Positions 44,473 to 57,086 of a DNA stretch of 64,000 nt are shown here, in pieces. Below the pieces are notes generated by a model. It made no database searches. It worked only from the letters and a program-made list of their open reading frames with translations, and was not told the origin of the DNA. The stretch's first letter is position 1; the number at the start of each line of letters is the position of its first letter. A program made the translations under genes and the position numbers. The stretch spans positions 25,319,001-25,383,000 of the forward strand of contig NC_059347.1 in the NCBI RefSeq assembly GCF_019703515.2, in the 5' to 3' direction. The stretch is from Myxocyprinus asiaticus (lineage: Eukaryota; Chordata; Actinopteri; Cypriniformes; Catostomidae).

Positions 44473-45300
44473 TCATGTACATTGTTTGATTTGTGAAGAT
44501 TTTTTTTCATGAAAACAACGATAACCGTGCCGCAGCCTTTTGATACAGCCTAGAGGAAAACACAACTTTTGGCCTCTATCCAAAGCCCACGAGGATGTCA
44601 CACTCCTCGTAGAATGAGCTTGGATATTCATGGGTGAAGACAAACTGCGCACCTCATTTGCACTCAAAATTGCATCAACAAGCCAATGAGACAGCCTCTG
44701 CTTAGTGACTGAAAACCCCCTGTTGTGGCCACCAAAGCACACAAACAGCTGTTCTGACATACACTGCGAGTAATAAACTGTGAGCTGAATCATGTGGAAA
44801 CTACCTTGGGTAAAAATCCCAAAAGAGGTCTCAACACTATCTTCGATAACCCCTGTGTGAAATCCATTCACAATGGATTGACCGGCAGGGCATGCAAATT
44901 ACCAACCCTCTTAAATGGTAAGCTGCTTTAAGAGTCAGACACTTATCAGAAACTGATGCCAAGGGCTCAAACGGAGCACCAGAGCGTGCCTCAATCACCA
45001 AAGATAAATCCCAGGAAGGGATGTGGACAGGGCAAAAAGGTCTAAGAGTGCACACTCTGCGCATGAAACGAGAGACAAGAGAATATCTACCGATCAAACC
45101 CCATTCACATGCGTGTGTTTGGCCATTATAACAGTGACATAAACTTTAAGCATTGCTGGGGAAATCCCGGCCCCAAAATGGTCTGCACTGAGCCTATAGG
45201 GCCGTGAACTGGGTCTTCACCTTATGTCGAACACCAGGAGGCAAAACACATGCATGTATAAACCATGTATAGCCTTATTGTAGATGGGGCTGTCCCATTT
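44473..45300 (-). pseudogene. DIRS tyrosine recombinase, fragment D
   Basis: Reading down from 45300: VVDTILNGTAPSTIRLY (core-binding), IPSWDLSLVIEARSGAPFEPL (about 45030-44980), SEQLFVCFGGHNRGFSVTKQ and HWLVDAIL (about 44770-44680), and the HxxR box as AHSTRSVTSSWAL (about 44620-44580), histidine intact. Frameshifts at about 44870 and 44910. The final tyrosine region is not recognisable. It is clearly related to copies A-C but much more diverged. Confidence 0.75.
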
Positions 45301-46470
45301 AGAATGGTATCAACCACAGTGGGGGATAAAACATCAATCAAGAGAGCACCCCGTTGAGGGGCCAAGCCCATAACTTCCAACCACGTGTGGGCGGGCCAAT
45401 ACGGCAATACAAACCACAGGTGACAGTGTGACATCTTGCTCGAAACAAACAGGTCCATGTCCTCTCTGTCAAACCTCCTCCAGTTCTGCTCCACAGTCTG
45501 ATGATGTAATGTCCATTCTTGTGTCTCAGACCCTGGCTGGACAAGCGATCCGCCCCCGAATTCAGGCAAACTGGGACGTGCACAGATTGAAGAGAGAGTA
45601 CGTTGTCCTGTGCCCATAGAAGAGTGTGATGTGCCAACCTCAGCATGGCATGAGAGCACACTCCCCTTTGATGGTTGATGTAAGACACCACTGTTCTGTT
45701 ACCTGTCTGGATGAGGACATGACTGCCTCTAATCTCCGTAAGGAAAAATGTCAGTGCTAACAGCACTGCTAACATTTCTAGACAATTTATATGCCATTCT
45801 AGTCACTGACCCGTCCAAACTCTGTAAGCTGAATGACCCTTGAACACAGCATCCCCATCCAGGGAAATTGTGTATGTGGCCACCACTTTGCAGCGACAAT
45901 CCTGTCCCAAAGGAATGCCTGACATCAGAAAGTGTGCCCATTTCCATGGCAATAGAGCTCGGCAACATCCACACATCACTTTGAAGGGACGATACGAATG
46001 CCACAGCAGATGAAGTCCCTTTATGGATTTCAACCAACACTGAAAAGGCCTCATGTGCAACAGGCCCAGGGAAATGATAGCAGATGCTATAGAAATAGAG
46101 TCTGTTGCCTTGGTAACATGACACTCTTTCCTAGGTTGACTCTCAGCCCTAAACTGTCGACATCTCACTGTTGGGCAGCCAGATTCTCTGAGTGTGCTAA
46201 CACCAACCAATCATCGAGATGTTCAAAATGCGGATGCCCTGGAGCCTCAGAGGGGACAAAGTTGCATTCATGCATTTCATGATCGTGTGTGGTGCCAAAG
46301 CAAAGCCAAATGGAAGGACACAAAGCCGGTACTCTTTGAAGAATACTGAGACTCGGAATAGACTGGTCCACTAAACCTGTCCCAGCATGTACTGTACAAT
46401 GGGGGAACAATGTGTGACGCTTGTGACAAAGTGAAATCCCCAATGGCTCCAAGCTTAAGGAGCTCCAATT
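45301..46470 (-). pseudogene. RT-RNase H of DIRS fragment D
   Basis: Reading down from 46470: RT text with TTHDHEMHECNFVPSEAPGH in a shifted phase, the active-site motif LDDWLVLAHSENLAAQQ (about 46215-46165) with both aspartates, several broken frames, then RNase H with LIQTGNRTVVSYINHQRG (about 45720-45665) and VHVPVCLNSGADRLS (about 45580-45535), and the tail CGLYCRIGPPTRGW. This is the module missing from copies A, B and C, so fragment D shows what those copies lost. Confidence 0.75.
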
Positions 46471-46529
46471 CGGAGGTCGTAGGACTGGATAAGCTGGATC
46501 AGCGGATAGCACCTTTCTTAGTTTTAACC

Positions 46530-47682
46530 TTAATTTGCCTCCTTGCCCAGCACACTCTCCTCTGCAGATCTCTTTTCGGTGAAACCTTCGCTCTCTTTCA
46601 CACACTTGTTTCTCTGCTATGGTCTCATCCTCACTTCCGTCCTCTAAACAATTCTCCTCTCTTGACATAAATAATGCTACTAACACCCTATGCTCATCTT
46701 GTCTAGATAGCACCTGTCCCCCTCATCCAGGCCTGCCCATGCTAAACCCTCCAGCCCCTGGCAATCTGATGTTCTACATGAACATTGCTCTGAACTCAGA
46801 GCATCGGAGAGGAAATGGTGCAATCAAAAGATCCGGCTGACCTGAGTAAGTATCCGTCCCTGCTCTTCTCCTTCTCCGCAAACAACTCCACTGCTAAAAT
46901 AGCCTATCAGAAATCCTGCACTTTTAAAAAATTACAGACCTGTCTCTCTTCTTCCATTCATAGCAAAAACACTTGAATGAGTCATGTTCAACCAAGTCTC
47001 ATCTTTTTTCTCCCAGAACAACCTGCTACACAACAACCAGTCTGGCTTCAAAAGTGGACACTCTACGGAAACTACCCTGCTGTCTGTTACTGAAGCTCCG
47101 AGACTGGCAAGAGCTTCATCCAAATCATCTGTTCTCACTCTACTGGATCTGTCTGCTCGAGTTAAGGTTAAGGCATTGATACTTGCTCACAGAACAACCA
47201 CTAGCTCTGCACCCCCTATCTACACTCACTACTTCAGTTCTACATGTCCTTCAGAAGTTTGCGTTTTGCGGGCGAACGGTGTCTCATAGTGCCATGTCAA
47301 AGAAGCAAAAAATCACTGTCCTGGACTTTTACTTCAACTGTTCCTCGCTGGTGGATGACCTGCCAAACTCCACCCTAGCAGCTGGTTCTCTAACATCCTT
47401 CAAAAAGCATCTAAGGATGCAGCTCTTTTGTGAGCACTTGACCCAATCCCTTTAGTGCACTGTCTTCTTTTTTAAAAAAAAAAAAATAAAAAAAATAAAA
47501 AATTCTTCTACCTCAGTCTCTCACCCTCCTTGCTAGTGGTACTTCTCTAAACAATTTTGAAACTTTTATTATAGCACTTCTCTTACTGCTGCTTCCCTAG
47601 GATGATTAGCTTCTGTTGTTCTCCTCATTTGTAAATTGCTTTGGATTAAAGTATCTGCTAAATTAATAAATGTAAATGTAAA
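46530..47682 (+). mobile_element. L2 LINE, internally deleted, with 3' end
   Basis: RT-ORF pieces on the plus strand: a pre-RT region (46620-46860), the RT fingers NYRPVSLLPFIAKTLE then FNQVSSFFSQNNLLHNNQSG and FKSGHSTETTLLSVTEA (46930-47100), ending near LLDLSAR at 47160. The frame then jumps to the C-terminal region (47190-47440: cysteine-poor tail with VDDLPNSTLAAGSLTSFKKH), so the RT palm with its YxDD is deleted. The 3' end AATAAATGTAAATGTAA at about 47665-47682 is the typical L2 tail. A stop follows TLE. Confidence 0.85.
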
Positions 47683-48849
47683 GCACCCCGTGGCAAGCAA
47701 ATGGTGAGCCTCGATGAAACGGTGTTGTTTTCCTTTGAAAAGTCATACATTTTTTTGTTTTGGGTGATACGAACTTACAATATCCTTGTAAAATTGGTAA
47801 ATCATAAAGTGATTAATAAAGTGATTAATTATATGCGTAGTCTAGATCACATCTTATAATGGCACAGACATTATAAGACATTGTTCAGCTCCTCTTAAAG
47901 TGGGCCACACCTGACGCATCTGGTGGATGACAGAGCATCCTGAAATAAAAAAATAAAAAAATAAATAAATAAAAACTGTGAATGTACATACAAAAGTGCC
48001 AACATTCAGCATCCAGAAATGACGTCCAGCTATGACAGCTACAAGACTGCTCAGATTTTGCCGTGCAACTTAGCGCCATTCATAGTTTTCAATTAAATCA
48101 CACATTTGTCACAAATCATTGTCAAGGGACATACTTCTACCTAGGCTAGAAGATACATTGTGTATAGGTCATTTTTAAATAACAAATTTGTCTTTCTGTG
48201 GTTTGACAGCTTGAACAAAGCCTAGGCTACATATAGAGAAACTGCATAATAAACATTGTCCTCTCTAATCAGTTGCACAGTTGTTTTCATACACCAACAT
48301 GCAAACTCATCAACTTCACTTTGTTAATTTTTGAATAAATGCAAAAATATTTGTATGTAACTTTTTGTCTGTACGGTTATTAGATTTATTTTTTGGACCT
48401 CTGTGCGCTGCACCGATGCATTCTATGTGTGATACCTGTGCCTTATCCTACCTGTGACGTTGTGGCACGGTGTTTCTCGTCTGGTTTGTGACCGGCTTAA
48501 GAGTATGTTAAACATTTACGCATTTATTTAACCTAATGCAGGTTATTAGAAAACGTACCACTACTGTAACACTAAGTGTGTTTATGTGCACACCAAAATG
48601 CAGATAACTACCAAAAAACAAACAAACATATTGTTAAAAAATTTGTCAATGAAAAAAATATATATATATGCTTTTATATGAGACTTGAATATACAGCATA
48701 ATGATTACACTATATGCATGTTCTTTAAGTTTCCAGCAGCTATACTAAACATTTGTGTGATGTAATTGAACATGATGCATTTCTTTGCTCTAGATAAAAT
48801 ATAACATTTTAAAAGCTGTTTGTGACACTTCTGACATTATATAAGGGGC
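47683..48849. other. Gap without recognisable genes
   Basis: AT-rich with an A/T-rich low-complexity stretch at about 47944-47975 and a short TA run at about 48655-48669. Nothing recognised. Confidence 0.45.
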
Positions 48850-50250
48850 TGTAACTCACTGGCCCAGCAGAGCAACAGAACGGCACCTGGAGGGAAAAGT
48901 ACCACATCCAAGCTAAAAGAACTGACATCTTATGCACTGCTGCTCTCAGCTAATTACATAGTGCTGTTGGGCCTCATGTTTTCAGATAGAAGACAAAGGC
49001 AGGCCTAACAGTCATAAAACCTGACTGAAGCCCACAGTCATAAATCTTACTGATAAAAACTGCGCTAAAATCATACAAAGGGAGTCCAAAACAGACTACA
49101 AATCCCATGAAGCCTTGCTCACTAAAGGATCGAACTCTCAACTCCTATTGGATGAGGCACAAACAGAACGGCCCTCAACCATGACGTCATCAGGAGTAGA
49201 AATAACTCTGAGATGCTTCCGGGATTTGCTTCCAGCAACTTTGCTCGCCGTGTGTAGACGCAGCTCATCACTGCTCTCAGGTGTAGCCTCGTGGCACAAG
49301 GAAGTAACATCCGACTTGAAACTGTGGCCATACAATCTCCATCTCACTGGATGAGTTGAGATTACTCTGTGTTCCACTGAACACTCTAACGGATCGGAAG
49401 GAGACCGCTGAACAATCTGCATCTTCATCTGTTTGCCTGCAGAAGTGAAGAGATAAAAGATTTCTCTTCCATCTTCAATCAAGTTGACCTCGCTGATTTC
49501 TCCGCCAGCCCGCCGAGAATCAGCAGCTGTACCGCCCGCCGACAGAGCATGGAAACGGCCTCCCGTCATCACCCGAGCCTCGAGGAACTAAGTCGGAGTT
49601 AAAGGACGGATGAACACACATTCTTTGTCCTCATATGATTCAAGTAAAAGGTTTACGTCTGGGCAGAGATAGAATATTATAGTGTGTTATTCTTGTGTAT
49701 CAGGGTTATTGCTGGTACAGTTTACGGACCGCCGAGTCCACTCATTGCGGCTAATACTCAAGGTATTTATCACGAATGAGATCTGCTGTGTTGTAGTCCA
49801 ACCACATTGGACTGTTGTGCATTTCTGCCATCACGGGTGAGACCGGCACACTGAGTTTATCCATTAAAGAATTAAAGACCGCGGGACGGTTTACGAGCCG
49901 TCCACCGCGTCTCTGAGTGATAAACTAACAGCTGCTTTCTCTCCCACGATCGCGAAATTGGCTTTGGGGCCGTCACTTTATTCTCTCTCTCTCTCGTACT
50001 AACCACACATACACACACACGCGCGACCCATCACAAACATTCTCGCACACATTTTTGGCTAGTAGATAGCTTCGTGATAAAGCTCAGCTTTGTCCCTAAG
50101 CTATCGTACAAGTGGATACAAGCGGTAAACTGGTAGACGCCATTGACTGGTTTCTCTCCACCCACATTCGCGGCCATATTCTCTGGCCGGAAGTCTCGCA
50201 TGACATACTCTCCACGAGAGTCACGTCCGCCGTTTTGTGCGCGTCCCTCC

Positions 50251-50253
<3 letters not shown>

Positions 50254-50332
<79 letters not shown>

Positions 50333-50334
50333 CC
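50254..50334. repeat. (CA)n(CT)n(CA)n microsatellite
   Basis: About 48 bp of CA, a short CT run and a further CA run. Confidence 0.95.
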
Positions 50335-50684
50335 TCATGTGTTATAGGATTATTTTGGTTACCATATCTAATCATATCACTGTTTAGTTTGTAGTTGTAA
50401 GTCGGAAGTTTATTGACTGCATTGTATTAATTATTAATTGATATTACTGCATAAATAAACTTTGTTATATTTCAAAGAGAAGTGTTTTGGTTTGTTTTGC
50501 ATACACCTGTGTCCAATGCTGACGGGATGTCAGTGCTCGGATTCAAGCCTTCATTCATTGTTTCTTTTCGAAAATCGATATTTGGATGTCGATTTTCCTA
50601 AGAGAACAATCTAATATTGAGACTGTTATACTATCTGGTTATTAGTCCCTGATTCCAGGGTGGTGCCCCGGCGAAATTAATCCT

Positions 50685-50930
50685 AATTAATATTCTATTG
50701 ATTTTTTTGATAATTGATAATTATCTTTGATGATTGTTGAATTTGAAGGATCAATAAGCTAGTGTTAATTTTAATCAATGTTTCATCGAAGTTAACAATT
50801 GATGATTATCTTTGAAAATTGTTGATTTAAAGGATTCAAAAAAAGCTAACATTGATTCAAATCAATGTTCTATTGATTTGAATAATTAATAATTATCTTT
50901 GATAATTATTAATTATTGCTAATAACCAAA
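50685..50930. repeat. Tandem ~90-100 bp repeat rich in TTGATAATT
   Basis: The words ATTATCTTTGATRATT and AATCAATGTT recur two to three times (about 50720, 50810, 50890), each followed by a related GATTC/GGATC and GCTAA/GCTAG stretch. Two and a half diverged copies inside the retroelement-like region. Confidence 0.6.
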
Positions 50931-51080
50931 CCCGCTCCTAAACGTAGCACACTACATTTACTGGAGCCCCATATGAGGTTTTAATGAGTTAGATTCTATT
51001 ATTTAATTTAAATATTAATTAATAACTAAAGAAATAATTACCAATTATTTTTGATAGTAACACTGATCTAAACAACCAGT

Positions 51081-54000
51081 AAAGCCCTACAGTGCAGAAG
51101 AAGTGGGAGGACAGGAAATGAGTAACAGGAGGTAGTGATGGTCCCTGTGCCTTGCCTGTCAAGATCATAGTTTACTTTGTTTGACAATATGCTCTTTGCT
51201 CATCTGGTTTTATTTCTTTTAAAACAGAGGAAACAATGTGCAACTCAACAGTTCCAATTTTTTCCCCCTATTCTCTGAAGAAGAGCAATATGCAGTGTCC
51301 CATGATGCCCTCGCTCTGCAAGACTTTGATAATGTTGTAACCACTTGGAACAAAAAGCTGTAACATTGATGCAATAGAGTGAAACAGGGAGTTGATGTTT
51401 ATTTGTTTCAGATCTGACAACAGTGCAAGGCTTTCAATTTCATCCGTCGAGCAAAAGCTTTCATTCCCAACAATGGCTGCATATGGTTGTTTGTTTATTA
51501 ATCACCAGTAAGAGAGATAAACAAAATAAATATCACAAGAGAAAAAAGGAGGCCTTTCATGTTATTGACATTCTAGCCTTGGGTCTGCAGAGGGGGTTGG
51601 AGTGGAGTTTACCTACTAACTGTCCTTGCATCAGATGAAACCTTGTGTTATGAGCTTGTCAATGAAAAATAAATTCTCAGCAAATGATGAGAAGGACTTC
51701 AACCATAGCTTCAAATCTAGAATAGGAGGGAAAGAATACAGCCAGCCCCATGAAGAAATATGGTGGAAAAAAAGAGATTAATTAAAAAAATGAAAGTGTT
51801 ACTCAGAACATGGTAAATCCCAGTGAAAAAGACAGAGCCTTGAAATTCAAGTGAAGAGATTGTGATCTTGTGGTATTTAATAGTGAACCAGATTGCATGC
51901 TTTGCTTTGCATACCTTTAAACTGAATCAGCACTGGTGGGTTTGATGTAAAAATGCACAGCGTGACATTATTTATGTGAACATATCGTCGCTTTCTGATG
52001 AAAAACATGTATCTCCATTTTTGGCAATTTTTTTTTTTTTTACCATAGACGGAATGTGCCGAATGATCTCTTCCTGCTGTTTGAATTATGCATTGAAATG
52101 ATCAATGAAAAGATGTTTAACCAGGTTGTCTGTTTAACAAGTATCTTGTAAGATTGTTTATGCGAAAGAGTTTTTCTATGCTCTTGAAAAATTTGTTTTT
52201 TGGAGATAAGTGTTTTTTATCAGACAGTAACGATATGTCCTGTTCCAAAACCTTGTGAGCTGCACTGCCTTTGCTGCCACTGCCTAAACAGACAGCTGCA
52301 TTCTAAGACAGCATCCTAAATCATGAAACTGTAAGTAAGTACCTTTTATAAGTCACCGATTTTGCTCTACATAGGCTGCAACTTTTGTTTGTGCCACACA
52401 AACACTGCTCTGCATGGGAGACTCAACTCAAAATCTATTTCAATTGACATTGAGGTTACCATGTTAGATTGATGTTAAAGCTGAGTTTGAAATGATATAT
52501 TACCATTCTACTGTCTTTATGTTTATAGCTATGGCTACATGCAGCAATGCTAAATATCTATAGCTAAGAGTAGTGTGGTATTATGCCATTTCAAACTCAG
52601 CATAAGAGGCTTAATGCTACATAACACACAAATATTGTGTCAAATTGTAAAGTTTTAATTGCACTGAACTATTTTTATCAATACTTTTTATCATTGAATG
52701 AAATATTAGGATGTGTCTAAATTCTCTAGTTCAGTCACTGGCCATTTCTAGGGCTGTCCAATTGTCAAAATTGTTCCAGAGCAGTAAAACATTTGCTACC
52801 TTGACATTTCCAGAATACACCATTAAAACCAGTTTGCATCGCTGTTACTACTGTACATTCACTTGCCGGAAATGTTATCATGTCTACATTCTCTCAAGCC
52901 ATCAGAGGACACAGGTGTGCATTATAAAGCCTTATTTTCTGCCTTTAAAAGATTAGATTTTATTTGTAATTATCTTTTATCCCTAACTGAGTCCAAATTT
53001 CTGGTTGATCATGGCTCATGCTGGTGTCTGACTTTAAGTTCACAATATACTGATTCACTGCATAGGAAACTAGGGAGTGGTTTGAGACACAGCTTAAGTT
53101 TATTTATAATAAATGTCTCTCGTCTGGCTATCTTGGAATTATTCTTTGAGCTTGTTGCAATGAATTATGGAATTGCAATGTGTTGCTGCCTTAATTTATC
53201 TAAAACTAGGAGCTTAGATGGCAGTATGATTAAGTTATTCACCTTTTAGGACAGGCTTCATGTTGGGATTGCAACTAGGATGCCTTAAAATGCTGCTTCT
53301 GTTGGCTGCTCACTAGGTTTTGAAAGAGAGCTTTTGAATGCATTGCCTCTAATATGTTTGCCAGTTATTTTAAGCACACTAAACAGGTCATGAGTCATAA
53401 CCTTTCTACTTTGATTGGGGATCTCCATCTCGATCAACCTGTGAACCTCCCATAACACTGAATTGGAGCAGGGAGGTTGCTGTGATGGGTAAGAGCTCCT
53501 CTCCACTGGGCTGAACCATCACTCTGACCAGGGGTTAAAATGTTGCAGGAGCTTGACACACATGTTATTGGCAATCTGTTAACACAGCCTCTTGAGTCCC
53601 AAAGTGAATGAAGGAGGACGGGGACACAAGACCAAGAATTGGGTTCACCTGCCTTCAAATAAGAGAGAGAGGTGTGACTGAAGATACTAAGGATGCTTAT
53701 GATGACTGGCATACTGGCAGCAAACAGAGGTTAAGAGGAAATAGAGAGGAGGCCTTTGGTGTAAACTCTTTTTGTCCCCTGCTGTTGTGGAAGTAATCAG
53801 AGATAGCTGGGTTCAAATGAAAGAAATTAGATATGGAAAATAAAGCAAAATTAATTATTGCTTCATTTACAAATTAGGAAATCTTGCCAGAATGCATAAT
53901 TAAAACAATAAAATAATGCTGGCCTGTAATTATTAAATCAGGGAAAAATACATGTGGGGTGTTCAAGTTTCCCCTCCCAATTTCCTGTCACTGTATCATT

Positions 54001-54410
54001 GTCTCTGCCCCTTTAAGCGATAAATTACCCCAAAATGTACATTGTCATCAGTTTCATAGTATGAAAAAAAAATAAAAGAGATGCATTCAGAGTGAATGCT
54101 GACTGAGGCTGTCAGTCCCTATCCTTTCAATGGCAAAAAGCATATCATAATAATAATAATAAAAACAATACTGAAAAGTAAGTGAAGTTTAATAGTAAGG
54201 TTTGTGTCAGTAATGCAGATAAATGCAACATTAAGTAACATTGAAAGCCTACTGTATTTTGTATTTGTATGGAAAAAAAAATACTGCCTCTCTGCCATAT
54301 TGTGGACAAAACCACTTAGGCAGCAGCCTTGTAGCACCTCGTGGAACCTCATAAGTGACAAATTTGAAATGCTCTACATAGGCAGCAACTCCATGCTTCA
54401 CACAAGTGAC
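51081..54410. other. Long gap without recognisable genes
   Basis: Poly-T at about 52029-52040; otherwise no microsatellite, repeat terminus or conserved protein. Open frames reach 128 residues (52863-53249) but show no family motif and a composition like their surroundings. It looks like single-copy intergenic DNA. Confidence 0.45.
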
Positions 54411-54414
54411 TCGA

Positions 54415-55431
54415 CCCTGTTGGAAAATCCAGCTTAAGCTGGTAGCTGTGTTTTGGAACATGGTAGCTGGCCAAGCTGGTCAGGAGCTGGTCCATGTTGG
54501 TCAGGAGCTGGTCAACCACCTACCATGTTTCAAAAAACAGCTTGACCACCTTGAGCTGCAATGACAAGCTGGTAGCTGGTCTAAGGGTGTGTTCACACTT
54601 GTAGTTCGCTTCTCTTGTTCCTCTTGGTCCAGACCAAAAAAGAAAATGATACATTTAGTCCTGGTACGCTTAGTGTTCACACTGTCACTTTCAACACTGA
54701 ACCTAAAGATACAAAACAAAAGGCATCAGGAAAACGTCACAACCTGATTGGACAACTTTTATGATGTATATTTTGCAACAGAACTTGCCGAACATCCAAA
54801 ACAATGCTGGCTGCTGGGCTAAATGTGCTTGTTGGATTTATATATTTATATATGGTGGTATTTTTACCAGCTGAGAACAAAAGAAGGGCTAATAAAATGT
54901 GTAAAGGAGTCAAAACAGTGCCAGGAATTCCTCCATTGTACACACAAACAAAGATATGCTGCAAGGATGGCTGACGGCGGTTCTGACGCCTGTACTGCAC
55001 TATAATGGGCAACATAGCTCCTATGATGAGAAGAACCAGGTATGCTTGAGGTCAGTATTAGGAAAATTACTTCCTGTTTTTGGTCTGTTTAGATGTCTTT
55101 GGTCCATGTTGCATTCATATATCAAATGAACTGCACCAGAGTTCATTTGGAAGTGGACCGAGACCCACTATTCCGCTTGTTTGGTGCGCACCAAGGTTTG
55201 GATGGCAACGTTCACACTTGTTCAAATGAACCGCATTAACAGAGCAGTCGCACCAGAGTTCATTTTAATCGAACCAAACCTGCCAAGTGTGAACACACTC
55301 TAAGCTGGTCTCCCAGCTTGGACCAGCTAAAGACCAGCTTCGACCAGCTCATGACCAGCTAAGGACCATCTTGGACCAGCTACCATGTTCCAAAATACAG
55401 CTACCAGCTTAAGCTGAATTTTTCATTAGGG
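54415..55431. mobile_element. MITE with AGCTGG-rich long inverted repeats (outer)
   Basis: CCAGCTTAAGCTGGTAGCTG and TTTTGGAACATGGTAGCTGG at the left are complemented at the right by CCAGCTACCATGTTCCAAAA and CAGCTACCAGCTTAAGCTG. Arms exceed 60 bp and continue as degenerate AGCTGGTC repeats. Flanks GACTCGA (left) and GACTCAC (right) may be a degenerate target duplication. A second element sits in the middle. Confidence 0.85.
54586..55298. mobile_element. MITE nested in the AGCTGG element, TCTAAG on both sides
   Basis: Begins GGTGTGTTCACACTTG and ends with the complement CAAGTGTGAACACAC. TCTAAG is present immediately on both sides (54580-54585 and 55299-55304), so the target was duplicated on insertion. 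Subterminal GAACCAAACC-type words fit a common fish hAT-like MITE. A hAT insertion would give 8 bp; seven of eight match approximately. Confidence 0.85.
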
Positions 55432-56307
55432 GACTCACAATTGATTTCAAAAGAGTTTGATGTTAGCATGTTGCTTTGCTAAATACACGATTGGAACAGC
55501 ACAGTGTTATGTCTGTTTTTTTGAAGTGATGTATGGAGTTCTTGAAACAGACAGTAAAATATCCACAGACTACCATCATGGAAGAAGTATACAAGTTTGT
55601 TCACTCTCATGCATCCTTTGGACTTCGAGCATTTCTTTGCGTATAATGAAGGAAATGGGTAGCCTACTGTTGTTTTGTCTTACAGACATTTCCATTCACC
55701 TCATGTTCCTTTTGACATTTGCAGATGGAGAGAGGCTGATTGAGTATGACGCCTGGCATACCTCCAGTTTGGGATGCACTAATCAATTACTCTGTTTTGG
55801 GAATATGCAGAAAAATGCTTGGTTTGTTTCAAAGCTGATTTATCTGAGCAATGCACAACTTGAAATGCTGTTTCTGACCCATACCCTGAAATACAGTCTG
55901 GCAGTAACAATATTGGAAATTGCAAGCAACAAAGTATTATTAAATGTTGCTCGGTGCTACAATGAAAAAGTGGTAATCTTTGTAATGTTTTTAAGGCATA
56001 AACACTGTATTGAGGCAATACAGCAACAATGATTTTTATTAACTTTTATATACTAGTAAAACACTAGAGATTATCAGTTCATAAACACTTACTTTTTTGC
56101 AGTGTTCCTCACTCAATATTATACTATGTTATGACATCAAAACCCTTTTACTATTGCGCATGACTTATAGGTGATACATTTGAACAATTTCCTTAACAAA
56201 ACCAACTACATTTATAAGATTGCTCAAGTTCTACCGATGGAGAGTTGCACTTGTGATGCATTTGGTCCAGGCTATGAGTCTAGAAGAGTCAAAGAAAGAG
56301 TCATAGG
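55432..56307. other. Gap with a 191-residue open frame of unknown status
   Basis: The plus-strand frame 55457-56032 is open for 191 residues, the longest unassigned frame of the window. It is cysteine- and leucine-rich with no motif I recognise and no upstream promoter or splice context. Probably chance, but worth a database check. Confidence 0.3.
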
Positions 56308-56405
56308 CTGAGTTCGGAATAGCATACTACCCATACTACTTCTGTCATATGTGTCTTTGGCAGAAATAGTATGACTAGTATGATAGTATGCAATTCCAAA
56401 CTCCA
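56308..56405. repeat. Palindromic MITE, ~98 bp
   Basis: GGCTGAGTTCGGAATAGCAT on the left pairs with ATGCAATTCCAAACTCCAT on the right; the middle contains TAGTATG/CATACTA words in both orientations. This is a frequent fish fold-back repeat. Confidence 0.7.
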
Positions 56406-57086
56406 TAGAAGCTCCACAACATAACATGCTTCAGCAGTTGCTGCTGCGATACGTGTAATGAACAACACAATTTAATTTTGCGAAAATGTGGCCACAGTCA
56501 TGTAATTTTCATTTGATAAGGCTGGATCTATTTCTACTTGATTTAACTCTTTTAAAAAATGACATAATATGTTTGACCTGGATTAAACCAATGATTCCTG
56601 GAAAATTCAGATGTGGATAAACATTTTGTTGTAGATTGAGGCAGGCACACATTGTAGTTGCCAACTAATAATTAATAATGTTAAACAACATGCTCTGATT
56701 TCCAATACAATGAAGTCAAATGTTTAATTGACTCATCACATGACCTACTTTCCTATAATTCCCCAGGAAAAGATAAGTTATAAGATAAATATAGAGGATC
56801 ATTTTTCTTGCAGCAAAAGGGAGAGAAGCTTATTTCCATTCCAAATGGGGATGGAGCTTGAAGCAAGCGGTATTTTGTCACTGTCAAAACCAGAAGGAGA
56901 ATTACTGTAATTGTCATCACGGCTTCCTGCAAGCCACCTTGTGGGGTAGAAATGACATTTATATAACCTCAGGCCCATCAAAGGAAGCCCATGGATCGCT
57001 CCTGTATACTCACTCTGCAAACTTCTTTCCCTTGTTCCAGGTAGAGATGAATTTCAAGTCAAAGCAGTACACTAATTATGTCAGCC
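56406..57086. other. Gap without recognisable genes
   Basis: AT-rich to 56780, then moderate GC. Frames on both strands near 56800-57060 are short and match nothing known. Confidence 0.4.

Larger units (their letters stand above)
48850..51080 (+). mobile_element. Probable LTR-retroelement remnant (LTR/leader region)
   Basis: This block is GC-richer than its surroundings up to 50250. It includes a TATTTAT/AATAAACTTTG signal near 50452 and a TGGTGCCCCGGCG stretch at about 50661 that resembles a primer-binding site region. I recognise the text style from cyprinid LTR retroelements, but no partner LTR or gag/pol is in the window, so class and boundaries are uncertain. The open frame on the minus strand at 49138-49572 matches nothing known. 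Confidence 0.4.

Noticed and set aside
49138..49572. 144-codon minus-strand frame in GC-richer DNA as a possible host exon
   Set aside because: No conserved motif, start context or splice sites, and the surrounding text looks like retroelement LTR/leader sequence.
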